Positions 1-9,944 of a stretch of 64,000 nucleotides of DNA are shown piece after piece. Within the stretch, counting starts at the first letter, position 1; every line of letters begins with the position of its first letter. Under the pieces are notes generated by a model, which was not told where the DNA came from, searched no databases, and worked only from the letters and a program-made list of their open reading frames with translations. The stretch is taken from positions 19,731,231 to 19,795,230 of the forward strand of contig OX031060.1 in assembly GCA_943736015.1 (NCBI GenBank), in the 5' to 3' direction. Made by a program: the position numbers and the translations under genes. This DNA is from Tridacna crocea. Taxonomy: Eukaryota; Mollusca; Bivalvia; Cardiida; Cardiidae.

Positions 1-448
1 CGACATTGCACGCAGTCACGACGTGTTTACGCACACTTCACGCCAGTTTACGACTAGTTTGCGCACTGGCATGACTCGAATCGTGCCAATGCGTGTCACA
101 GAATCGTGCAAGTGTCAGCCTTGCTTAACATGCAGTTCGATTTTTGATTCACAATTATTGAAAACATATTTGAAATCTCAGTCACCTTTTTCCTCCCTTG
201 ATGGCTTGAATTGTTTTTAGGTGTCACGATCTGTAAAAAGGCCGTATGTCGTACATGTGTATTTTCAATCACAAATCGTCGGTGTACTTAAAAAATCTCG
301 TAACTACAGCTTGACTCAAGCTGTAGTTGCGATGTTTTTTTAGTAAACCGACGATTAATACTTGGGTTAAATCTGGCTTGGTTGGTAAAACGTATCTCGT
401 AGAAAAAACCTGGACCGCTTGGCAACACGTTATAAACGGTCTTGGCTT

Positions 449-659
449 TTAACCCTTTACCAAACGTCAAAATTTTAGATTGGTCCAAATTGAAAGTACT
501 TGCAGACGAGAAAATAAACGTAACTCAAAAATTGAAAACTGATTGCAGCGGCGTAGAAAACATTGTAGGAAAAGAAGAAAATACGGGTTACCGATAATGT
601 TTTCAAAACGCTCCTATCTTAGGATCGTAAAAAAAAGGGATTATTTGGTAAAGGGTTAG
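449..659 (-). mobile_element. TTAA palindromic MITE, type A, decayed
   Basis: First of the family. A complete member is about 228 bp. It has TTAA at both ends, a terminal repeat TTAACYCNTTACCANACRA, two different arms (AATCCCT...GACG...GAAGCCTTTT and GTCGTCTGCAAATGCTTTCA) and a central perfect palindrome around GCTGGTAACCAGC. The TTAA target and CCC-type ends suggest a piggyBac-like mobiliser, by inference. Strand here is + when the AATCCCT arm comes first. In this copy the central palindrome is mostly lost. Confidence 0.7.
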
Positions 660-695
660 TATACTTTTTGCAATTGCCCTTTATAGCTCAATGGG

Positions 696-1248
696 CATCT
701 TTGCAAGCAAAGGGTGACGACCACTACGCTACTCTACCCTTGGCGGACCGAGCTTGATTTCGACATTCCCTCGATACGCACTTTAATTGGTTGCAGCTAG
801 CTCTAATTGCACGAATCAAATCGCTCGTAGCATTTCATCTTTGATAAAAATAAAAAAAGGTCGCGACCTTTCGGATAAAAATAGATGGTAAACATGAATA
901 CCTCCGTGGATGTGTGCAGGATCTGTAATGATTTATTACCGAAAAAAACATAGACGAACAATATTTACAGAAAGTTTCAGTGTGACCAATCAATTATCAG
1001 AGGTTTTAGACTATAACCAAGCACCTGACCATGGGATGTCGAAGTACGTTTGTGATTATTGCTTCATGTTGAATTATTGTATTCGTAAGCGCTTTGTAAA
1101 ACTATATTTCATTGGCTATAAGAAATATGATGTAAAGGGAGATAATAAGCAGCATCCAACAGGGGGCGTATCGCGGGAATCTCGAAATCGGGCTCAATCC
1201 GCCATGGTAAGATTCCATCAGTGATTGTAACCTTGGCTTGCGAAGATG
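696..1248 (+). mobile_element. Inverted-repeat element, CATCTTCGCAAGCC ends, copy 1
   Basis: Ends CATCTTTGCAAGC and GCTTGCGAAGATG are flanked by CTCAATGGG and CTCAATGAG, a 9-bp duplication with one mismatch. The internal open frame of about 104 codons is not shared as coding with the other copies. Confidence 0.7.
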
Positions 1249-1459
1249 CTCAATGAGCTGAGCATTAGATTTAAACGCAGGCAAACCCGGAGCCTTAATT
1301 TACGTAGATATTTTTAAAGTCTTCTATTGTAGGTTTGTCTCATGGGATTTCATGGGATTTCATGGGATGGGTGGGGGCAATGGGTGAAGGGAATGAGTGG
1401 AAATAGCAACAGAGAAAACCAAAAGATGCGATGAAAGAAGAAGTAACCCTTCTATTCTC

Positions 1460-1688
1460 TTAACCCTTTCCCAAATGACAAATTTTAGACTGTCCCAAAC
1501 TCAAAACGTTTGCACATGACAATTTTGAATTTGATGAGAACGGCAGAAAGTTTTCCGAAATGCTAGAAAATACTGGGGGAAAAAGGAGAAATTGCTCGTT
1601 AAGAGCAATTTCTCCTTTTCCCACAGTGTTTTCTAAAGACTTGTACTGCAGACACGTAAAAACCAGGGCTTGTTTGGGAAAGAGTTAA
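1460..1688 (-). mobile_element. TTAA palindromic MITE, type C
   Basis: Complete copy. The central palindrome is the AAATTGCTCGTTAAGAGCAA variant, and the arms differ from type A (TGTACTGCAGACACGTAAAA). Confidence 0.85.
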
Positions 1689-1689
1689 A

Positions 1690-3000
1690 TACGTGATGTG
1701 AAACTTTTACACGGACAGAAAAAAAAAACTCAAACTTTTTTTCTATTTTAAAGGCAATTAGTTTTGTGGAAATATGTCCATGTCTGTGCAGTCTAATCTT
1801 GATCTCTACTGTCCGCAAAAGCTCAGTGAGTCGCTCTTGGAAGCATAAGGTTTAATTAGAAACGCCGGATACCAGCATGCTAAATACGTCAATAACAAAT
1901 TTACACTTGGCATCTGGAAAAAACGTTGTTATTAATTAGTAAACGTAATCAGTTTTCTCAGTTAACGTTCGAATGTGATGTTGTCTTCTGTCATATTATT
2001 TCGAAGCTTTTTAATGTTTGAAAATAATAAGCAGTATTTACACAGTCATGTGTATATTAATTCTTTACCATATAACAAGTTTATACCTCCCTATACAGAA
2101 AACGTTTAAAAACAGTACGATGAATGTCGCTCTTGAAAGTCTAAGGTTGATCTACACTGTCCGCCAAATGCATTATATATGTGTTGCACTCAGCCACTCT
2201 CTTGCACTCCGGATCATTCACATTCACCTCTGTAGTGGGCTCAGAAAGTATTCCGTCATTACATGATTCTTTCATCACATGACCAGAACTCAAAATGGCG
2301 ACACAAACGCCGGTGAAAGAGAGACCAATATCGAATACTTTGTGTGCTGTTCAAACAGCATACGGCCAATCAGACTAAATGGTAGAAAATGTGAAAAAAG
2401 ACGGGTTTTCTGAAAAACTTAATGTCTTTTAAAGGACCATAACTTGTTCTTTAATCTTATAAACTAAGATCCATCGGTGTGTCTAAACTGTTGTCACCAT
2501 TCATGGGCGCAGCCATTTTTGTTAAAATTGGCATAAGATTCTGATCAGTAAAGAAGCTGGAAAAAAATAGTTCCATTATATACAGATAAATTCATCAGTT
2601 TGAATGCACCTATAATGTATCCAGAATCATATTTCCTTTGTGTACTTTATAATGTTACACATGAAACAGTTAAACCGTAACAAAACATCTTTTCCTCGGT
2701 TTGACAAGATTCTTGTCATTTAGCCCATTGCAGAGATGTATGGTGAACGACAACCCTGCTCGGAGATTGGCATTCAGCGGCCCAAAGATGAAAGATCATC
2801 CACACGGTGGTGACCTAATGCAGCAGTAGTATAACAAAGAGGAAGTGAATGGTTGGGTGGACACTGTATTATAAGATTATGAGCGTCACTTAGCAGACAA
2901 TACAGGCAGTTGTACAATGTTGAGGATTAACTTTTTGTAGTGGTGAGTGGTAGTAGTAGTAGTAGTAGTAGTTTTGTATATTCTTGTGTACCAGATAGAA
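1690..3000. other. Intergenic stretch without a supported gene
   Basis: Short frames only. Small CAGTCTAATCTTGATCT-type palindromic repeat pieces near 1780-1815 and 2120-2165. Nothing else recognised. Confidence 0.5.
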
Positions 3001-3665
3001 AACACTTACATGTTTGCAAATATGTGTCAGGACCATTTTTGAAGTCTTGGTGTCTATGAGTTTCAATCCGTCCATAATTTATATGAAATATAGAACAAAA
3101 CTACATAAACCGGACCGTTTTATGTGGAATGTCTGTCTGCTAGTCCACCGACAACCGCCCGTTTTCCTGCCATCTCATATCTTTCTATCTGTCTGTTAGA
3201 CTAATGGCTTTATTTATACAGCATCATGCTCAGCTGTTACTCAGAAAGTGTAATAGAACACAAATAGAACACAAACATGTTTGCAAATATGTGTATCTGT
3301 GTGCCTATCTGTCGGTCCATCCGGACCAACGTCTTGGTGTTTATGAACTTCAATCCATCTATAATTCATATGAAATAGAGAACAAAACCACATAAACCGG
3401 ACCACTTTTTGTGGAATGTCTGTCTGCTTGTCCACTGACATCCACCCGCCTTCCTGTCATCGTACGTGCCATCCTACCCGTCTGTCTGTCTGTCTGTCTA
3501 TCTATCTGTTGTCTGTCTACGTCCAAAATGTTATTTTTTAATTTCTCAGCATTGGTGCATTTCCGTTTACATAAAGATAAAAGTATGATGACTATATACT
3601 GTAGCCTGAGTTATTAGACTAATGACTTTATTTATACAGCATCCAGTTGTAAGTAAAAAAGTGTA
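3000..3665 (+). repeat. Two tandem copies of a roughly 330-base TCTG-containing unit
   Basis: CATGTTTGCAAATATGTGT and ACATAAACCGGACC...TGTGGAATGTCTGTCTGCT each occur twice, as do GACTAATG.CTTTATTTATACAGCATC ends. A (TCTG)n run lies at 3478-3500. Confidence 0.65.
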
Positions 3666-3742
3666 ATCTTTAACTGGTATGACGGATAATCAAATGCACA
3701 GCCACGCAACTTATTACAGTATTTGCGATGTTTAATTATATG

Positions 3743-3963
3743 TTAACCCTTTACCAAACGACAAAATTTACACTTGTCCAAATTGAAAGCATTTGCAGAC
3801 AACAAACCATAAATGGCTGAATTTGTCCTTGATAGATAAGAAAACATTGTTGAAAAAAGGAGAAAATGCTGGTCACCAGCATTTTCTCCTTTTCCAACAA
3901 TCTACAAAAGGCTTCTTTTCAAAAGGCTTCGTTAAAACCAGGGCTTGTTTGGTAAAGAATTAA
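3743..3963 (-). mobile_element. TTAA palindromic MITE, type A
   Basis: Both TTAA ends are present. The palindrome is intact but uses CCAACAATC in place of CCCACAATG. Confidence 0.85.
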
Positions 3964-3969
3964 GATATT

Positions 3970-4372
3970 CTTTGTTGATGGTTGTTGCTGATGATGGTGA
4001 TGATGATCACTATCGATGATAATGTTGCTTGGTGTGCTGTTTACATCGTGAGAGCAGGAATACAAAAGAAGACAAAGGTAAAAAAAAAAAAAGGGAGCAA
4101 AAATAGGCTACTGCCCTGTAAATGTTTGATTTAGTAATAATTATAATGACGATGGCGCCGATAATTGCACTAGCGACAACGACGATGACGACGATTGTAC
4201 TGATGACCATGATGAGTATAATGATGATGATGATAATGATGATGATGATGATGCAACGACGGAGATGAAGACAACAACGATGATGACTGCGAAAACGAAG
4301 AAGAAGAACAAGAACAAGAAGAAGGAGGAGAAGGAACAACAACAACAACTGGAATAACACCACCACCAACGA
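3970..4372. repeat. Trinucleotide-rich low-complexity tract
   Basis: GAT, GAC, AAC and GAA runs drift through the block. The 121-codon - strand frame here is Leu/Ile/Val homopolymer-like and not a protein. Confidence 0.8.
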
Positions 4373-4379
4373 CATAGAG

Positions 4380-4812
4380 GATATTTGTTTTTTTCGGTGT
4401 AAGATCGAAATTTATTTCATCGAGTGGACACCATCGGTAATATTTTCACGAGTGGCGCAGCCACGAGTGAAAATATTACCGATGGTGTTCACGAGATGAA
4501 ATAAATTTCGATCTTACACCGAAAAAAACAAATATTCTATTTATTTTATGCTTTTAACCCTTTCTGGAAGGAGCTTTATCAAAATTCAGTACAATTTTTT
4601 TCCCTCATTCCCCGTGGTGTACCCCTCCCGCATAGCAACGTGACGTCAAGCGCGAGAAATGTAAGGTATATGACGTCATATTTCCCATCTGGTTGTTAGG
4701 CACGCGCAGTTTACCTAGGCAACAAGAACGTGAAAATCGGTATTTTCACTGGTGTAAGATCGAAAAATATTTTCACTGCTATTTCTCGATATCCCACCGG
4801 AAAGCATGAAAT
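4380..4812 (+). mobile_element. CRE-containing palindromic repeat, copy 1
   Basis: A palindrome (4388-4545, ATTTGTTTTTTTCGGTGTAA inverted) is followed by a tail with GTGACGTCAA and ATGACGTCAT (cAMP-response-element-like) and a second TGTAAGATCGAAAAATATTT block. Confidence 0.7.
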
Positions 4813-5124
4813 AAAATTGTACATTATATAAAGGCACCAACTAATGGTTCAAATATATATTTTATAACTTGCTAAAATCCGTAACAGACTTTTGCAAACA
4901 GTGACGTTGCCAGTTGATGTGACTCAGTGTTCCTTTTCGTCACATTTCTTTTACAATCGCTAAGTGTTGTTTACGATTTCCTTTATTCTTTTATAATTCC
5001 CTTTCCTGGACTTGCGCGCAGTTACAAAAGCATTTGTTTTTCTTTTCTCAAGTTCTTAACTAAACGAAAAAACTTAAGACTGTCTCATAGTGATTGACGG
5101 CATTTACAGATAAAAAAACAAATC

Positions 5125-5356
5125 CGTTTTCCAAACGACAAAATGCAAAGCTTACTCAGATCAAAAACTTTTGAAGATGACGCAATGATTTTGAATAAGA
5201 AATAAAAAAAAAATGTGTTTGCATTGGTATAAAACATAGTTGGAGAAGGTGAAAAGGCTCGTCATCAGCCAGCATTTTCTATTTTTTTTCACAACGTGTT
5301 TTCAAAAGGCGTCTTCCTTAAGTCGTAAAAACTCGGGATTGTGTGGTCAAGGATTA
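5125..5356 (-). mobile_element. TTAA MITE, degenerate
   Basis: Arm order is recognisable and the centre is disrupted. A second core fragment follows at 5398-5468. Confidence 0.5.
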
Positions 5357-5470
5357 AATGTGGCTCAAGTAACGGTCTTGTCTTAGAATGTACAGAAAAA
5401 TGTAGGAAAAAGGAGCAAATACTGGTAACCAGCATTTTCTCATTTTCCCAACATATTTCAAACGCATTAT

Positions 5471-5552
5471 GCCCGAGCCTACGTAGCTTAATCGGTACCC
5501 TTATGGGTTTCTGAACAGGAGGTCGCTCGTTCAATTCCAGGTTCGGCCAACT
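5471..5552 (+). mobile_element. tRNA-like SINE head
   Basis: Box A-like TAGCTTAATCGG and box B-like CGTTCAATTCC, about 36 bases apart, but the acceptor stem does not pair properly. Best read as a SINE remnant. Confidence 0.45.
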
Positions 5553-5667
5553 TTTGAATATTTGGTAAATTTTTCATTCAAAGTCGTTTAGAGTAGATTT
5601 CCCCCCCCCCCATCTTTAGCCTGTTTTAATGATTGCTCTTCCAATTAATTACAGTTTTCTGGTATGC

Positions 5668-5885
5668 CTTAACCTTTTATCAGGCAATCACTCGTGTTTG
5701 CGGTCCTGACGGAAGAGGCTTTCAAAAACATTGTGGAAAAATAAGAGTGAAAGCTCCTAACCATCATTTCCCCGCTCAACTATTCTTTCGGGGGGAAAAT
5801 AGCCATCATTTGAGACAAAAATAATTTGTTGTCTGCAAATGCTTTCAAAATGGAACGGTCTAAAATTTTTATTGTCTAGAAAAGA
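5668..5885 (+). mobile_element. TTAA MITE, degenerate
   Basis: Starts TTAACCTTTTATCAGGCAAT. The hairpin is replaced by unrelated bases, and the right arm TTGTCTGCAAATGCTTTCA is present. Confidence 0.5.
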
Positions 5886-5907
5886 TTATATATATTATAT
5901 ATATCCT

Positions 5908-6136
5908 TTAACTCATTACCAACCAACAATATTTTAGGTTTGTCCACATCGAAACATTTGCAGACAACAAATCAAAAGTGACTTAAAATTTGAAATTTGT
6001 TTTGTGAACAGTAGAAAACATTGTGGGAAAATGAGAAAATGCTGGTTACCAGCATTTTCTCCTTTTCTCACAATGTTTTCTAAAGGCTTCTTTCTCAGGA
6101 TCGTCAAAAGTACGGATTTTTGCATGGTAATTGGAT
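5908..6136 (-). mobile_element. TTAA palindromic MITE, type A
   Basis: Near-complete copy with an intact central palindrome. The right terminus has decayed to ggataaat. Confidence 0.8.
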
Positions 6137-6139
6137 AAA

Positions 6140-6925
6140 TGATAAACATGGCCTCACACGGTGCATATGATTTTTAAGGTTTCGTTCATCAACGACAAAA
6201 GAAACCATACTACTCCTACTACTACCACTACTAGCAGCTACTATCATTACATCTACTGCTAATACTATAACTACTACTACTTCTACTTGTACTGTTATTA
6301 TTACAACTTGTTCTATACGACCGCTTTACGACGTCATACTAAGAAAATCATCAGTTGAAGCCAAGCTCGTTTTGCCTTTGTAAAGGATAAGGTTATTATT
6401 ATTAAAAAAAAATTGACGTGTAATGAATGAATCGGGGAGAAAGATTGCGTTAAAATACCAAGGCAGGTGATATATCAATGAACAAAAGTACATGCACACT
6501 CGGTAAATTTGGATTTAAAAAACAGAAGTGGAAAGCGAATTTTCGTCGCCAGGGGTGCTTATCAAAAGGTGCATCGAAAAATATCGAAACAGTATAAAAC
6601 CAATATTATTAAAACAGCAATTACGTAATCGCTGTTTAAAAAAACTCTATTAGGGTCATCGAAGGGTCAGATTTAAAGAACTCTGTGTACGAAAAAATAA
6701 AGGCGAAGATATTTTCCTTTAGGCAATAGAACTATAACATAAACTGATGGAAATCGCTGTGGTTAAAAATGAAAATAAAATAAAATACATGTGGAGTTAT
6801 TATGATAATTATACAGCTATGTGCCTATTTAATGTTTTCTCCCTCTTTCTTCTGAAAAAAAATGGGAAATTTGTGACCTAGCCTGGCCTTACGACCATTT
6901 AGTCATATGTCATGCTTAAGCAGAA
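6140..6925. other. Intergenic stretch without a supported gene
   Basis: Apart from the CTA tract no domain, exon or repeat boundary was recognised. Confidence 0.5.
6205..6310. repeat. (CTA)n-rich tract
   Basis: Imperfect CTA/TAC repeats. A (TAG)n run also lies at 2950-2972. Confidence 0.75.
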
Positions 6926-6928
6926 AGA

Positions 6929-6948
6929 GGGGGGGGGGGGGGGGGGGC
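6929..6948. repeat. Poly-G run
   Basis: About 19 consecutive G. Shorter G or C runs lie at 5600-5610, 19433-19446 and 44962-44980. Confidence 0.85.
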
Positions 6949-6950
6949 GC

Positions 6951-7146
6951 TTAACCCATTACCACACAATCCCTTCTGTTGACGACCCCGAGAAAGCCTT
7001 TAGAAAACTAAATGCATGCTGGTAACCAGCATTTTCTCCTTTTCCCACAATGTTTACTACCTTTCACAACACAAATTTCAAATTTTCAGTTCCTTTCATA
7101 TTGTCGTCTACAACTGCTTTTGATTTGGATAAGCCTAAAATATTGT
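6951..7146 (+). mobile_element. TTAA MITE, type A, 3' end replaced by LINE fragment
   Basis: The left TTAA, arm and palindrome are present. The right terminus is lost where LINE-derived sequence begins. Confidence 0.75.
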
Positions 7147-7147
7147 A

Positions 7148-7345
7148 TGTTACTAAAACAGACTCTAGATTTCTAATACTTTGTGGAATTGAATTCCATT
7201 CATCAACGACAGATGGAAGAAATGAATTTTTAAACAAGTTTGTCCTGCATGCAATGCTAATAAGTTTATTAGAATTACTAATTCTATAATTACTGATTTT
7301 ACTATTTAGCTGAGGAACAAGGGAACTTAGATAATTATGTTGATA
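7148..7345 (-). pseudogene. LINE C-terminal fragment
   Basis: The translation contains LISIACRTNLFKNSFLPSVV, parallel to NIACRANLYLNSFLPSAITD in the larger LINE. It is a diverged fragment of a related element, joined directly to a truncated TTAA MITE at about 7146. Confidence 0.6.
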
Positions 7346-7361
7346 CAAAACCTTTCACCAT

Positions 7362-7915
7362 CTTAAAGGTGGCCCTTTAGAATTTGGGACACAAATTTTA
7401 CAAAAATACAGAAAAATCATCCTAATACTCCCAAAGCCATAAGATTTCCATTCATAAAATCACAGTAGTCGAAACCCATCCGCCAACATGAGAAATTAGA
7501 GATTTACTACAGCCCAGGTCGACATTGAAGGGAAACACAGTCTATTTTTACATCAGCAACTCGCTCATTTACATACCGGAAATATACAGACGATGCTTCA
7601 CACATAGCGTCCGAAGTTCTAGACATAATGGAAAATAATTACATGTTTGTTATGTTATGGAATTTAAGAGTCATTAGTCACGTGTCCGTCACTTATCATT
7701 CCCTTAATGCTTTTTTGATTTTTGGCGGGAGATCTAAAAATAGCTTAAGAGCTACGTAGCGTTTTAAGGGAATTCTACCAAAAAAAATTTATTTGTGATT
7801 TTATGATTCTTAATTATTGATGATTTGTATTATTTTTTCATATTAATTTCAGTGATATATATACATTTTTTAATTCGGTGTGATGTGAAAAATCTAAATA
7901 TCCACCTTTAAAGAA
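7362..7915 (+). mobile_element. AGGTGG-ended element in TTAA/TTTAA, copy 1
   Basis: Starts TTAAAGGTGGCCCTT and ends ATCCACCTTTAA. About 550 bp. A second family using TTAA-like targets, unrelated in sequence to the palindromic MITE. Confidence 0.7.
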
Positions 7916-8153
7916 AAGTAGGTGTAAGTTAGGGGAAATTTCGCTGTAATTCTAGAATCGGGCGGTGTAGATTCGATATCAGACAAAACGTTCTGTGCAG
8001 TATGATCTGAATTTACACAGTTCGCAAAAAGCCACTTCTGTAGCCCTCAGCCGCGAAAGGTTTTAATTGAAACCCCTAAAAATAAAATCCTGACTGATGC
8101 AACGAAAATTTCATATTCCGTAGCTTTCAGAGTACTTCTTTTACAGGTAACAG

Positions 8154-8178
8154 CTGAATGGATATCCAAGTATGTCAA
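8154..8178 (+). CDS. Possible 25-nt microexon upstream of the Sushi exon
   Basis: Between aggtaacag and GTAAGT lie 25 bases reading LNGYPSMS plus one base, which would join the Sushi exon in phase. It is short enough to arise by chance. Confidence 0.2.
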
Positions 8179-8387
8179 GTAAGTATTTTTTTTAAACTTT
8201 GTAAAATTTGCATAGCATGCCGTCTTAGACTATTATATATTTGAAAATTAGAATAAGTATTGCCCCATCATCCGAGACAAGCCAAGACAACCGAAAAGTT
8301 TCTTAATTTCATACGCAAAATTCACAATTGAAGTCAAATCTTTTAGATGTTTTCACATAAATTTATTACAAATTGATTAGCTTTAAT

Positions 8388-8533
8388 TTATTTATCATCT
8401 GCAAAGTCGTCTTCTGGACATTTGTGTTGTAAAGTATTGCCGTAACAAAAGAGAGTACGGTTCCGACCCAAACTTTTCCTACCCCACCGGCTACATGTAT
8501 CAGAGATGGGTCGCCAAGGCTTGGACACACACA
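8388..8533 (-). CDS. Candidate terminal exon, cysteine-rich
   Basis: On the - strand a TACTAAC branch-site match lies about 18 bases before an AAG acceptor. About 48 codons follow, with cysteines in CVSK, DTCSRW, LFCYG and HKCPEDDF, ending at a TAA that overlaps AATAAA. No partner exon was found and no family was recognised, so it may be a gene relic or chance. Confidence 0.27.
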
Positions 8534-8879
8534 CTTGGCGGAGGAAAGCAGTTAGTAACGTTGCCAAATGTGGTTCAAAAATATTTGGATCAAACATGAA
8601 ACGGTGTGTGAAGGGATTGTGGTACAGATCGTGCTAGGGCACTTTGTAAGAAAGCCTGAAGGGTCTGATGTATTTCTTCTGAAGCGCAAAAACGCGAAAC
8701 AAAGGTTTTGTATATTGTCAATGAATCACTACACTCTTTGCAATATCAGAATGAACCCTGAAGTACTTATTGTATCTTTCCTTATTGTTTTTATCAATAT
8801 AGTTGACAATATATCAACAACTGCATAAGAAATATCAGAATGCGCGTTCGTTGGAAATTGGGCGTGAGTCACACACTAT

Positions 8880-9335
8880 AGATTACTTTCTTAGTCAATA
8901 GAATTAGAAAATAGTCCTGTATTTTGTCAACACTCTGTAATCATACGCTTCATTTCTTAAACATTACTGACCTAAGTTCCTGAAAGAAATAGAGGTCAAA
9001 AGTCTTATCCTGATCAAGTTGTTAATTTAATATCACTTTTAGACTCAAACAAAAATCAATATACAAGTTTCTTCGAAACTATTTTCGTTCGTAATGTACA
9101 TGTCAAAGTAAGCGCACAGGCTTCATGTAAATTTCACTACACATGATATATGTATGCCTCTTGTTTTGGACAATAGTTCTTGTTATACAGTAATGTGATG
9201 AAAAGAATCTGATACCCGTTGGCTTTGAGGAAAACATTTATTAAACTCGTCGACAAAAAAATGTTATGAAGCTCGCCAAAGGCTCGCTTAATAACATTTT
9301 TTTGTAGACTCGTTTAATGATTTTTTTTTTCTCAA
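8880..9335 (+). mobile_element. Dispersed repeat with internal AATAACATTTTT hairpin, copy 1
   Basis: Includes a hairpin at 9242-9322 (AAACTCGTCGACAAAAAAATG inverted). It matches 57620-58095 in reverse. Confidence 0.65.
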
Positions 9336-9349
9336 AAACCAACTCATGT

Positions 9350-9650
9350 CAGATCCTATATATACCGATATAGAACTTTTGCACATTTGTAACCGACCAG
9401 AGATTCCTTTGATGTCTATCTTGAAATTATTCGTTGATACTTTTGTTAGTCTCATGAAAATGGAGTTATTATTATCTCCCTTTGTAATGAGAATACAGGG
9501 TTTTTAGATTCATAAATGATAATTCTTAGAAGAGAAAAAAAAGGAAAATATGGCTAGGTTGAAGTAGTACAATGATACTCTTTTTTAATCATAGCAATTT
9601 TTTTAGGATAATATCATGGTGGAAATAGCTGTTTTCTATTACGGATCCAC
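9350..9650 (+). mobile_element. GACCCGTAATA-ended MITE, copy 1
   Basis: Shares the internal TTGATGTCTATCTTGAAATTA and the end GCTGTTTTCTATTACGGATC with the other copies. Ends about 90 bases before the Sushi exon. Confidence 0.65.
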
Positions 9651-9743
9651 TACCTTAAATATGAAATATCTATTCAGAATAAAAAAAGCTTGTTTTTGAA
9701 GAAATTTCCTTTTTCATTGGTGTTTATTTTCATAACATTACAG

Positions 9744-9944
9744 ACTGTTCAGCCTTAACTAAGATAACACCGAACATCGTTGCCATAACAAAAGAGCTGG
9801 TCAGCGAACTCCTGGTGTCTACGTATGACAGGAGCCCCGGGACACAAGTTAACGTTAGCTGTCAGTTTGACCTCGAACTTGTGGGTCAGTCCCAGGTGAT
9901 CTGTGGCAACAACGGACAATGGAGCGGGTCACCATATTGTAGAA
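9744..9944 (+). CDS. Exon: Sushi/CCP module
   Basis: The acceptor is cattacag and the donor is read as GTTTGT at 9945. The exon starts and ends in phase 1, as shuffled CCP exons usually do. Four cysteines in the CCP order (NVSC, QVIC and SPYC form the last three), with the conserved Gly-Gln-Trp before the last, identify the domain. Confidence 0.8.

Noticed and set aside
23-220. Short frame and TCACGACT-like motifs at the window start
   Set aside because: No conserved features; composition only.
4010-4375. 121-codon - strand frame
   Set aside because: Low-complexity Leu/Val/Ile runs from GAT/AAC trinucleotide tracts.
5471-5552. Possible functional tRNA gene
   Set aside because: The boxes are tRNA-like but the acceptor stem does not pair and no clear anticodon arm forms. 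Kept only as a SINE head.
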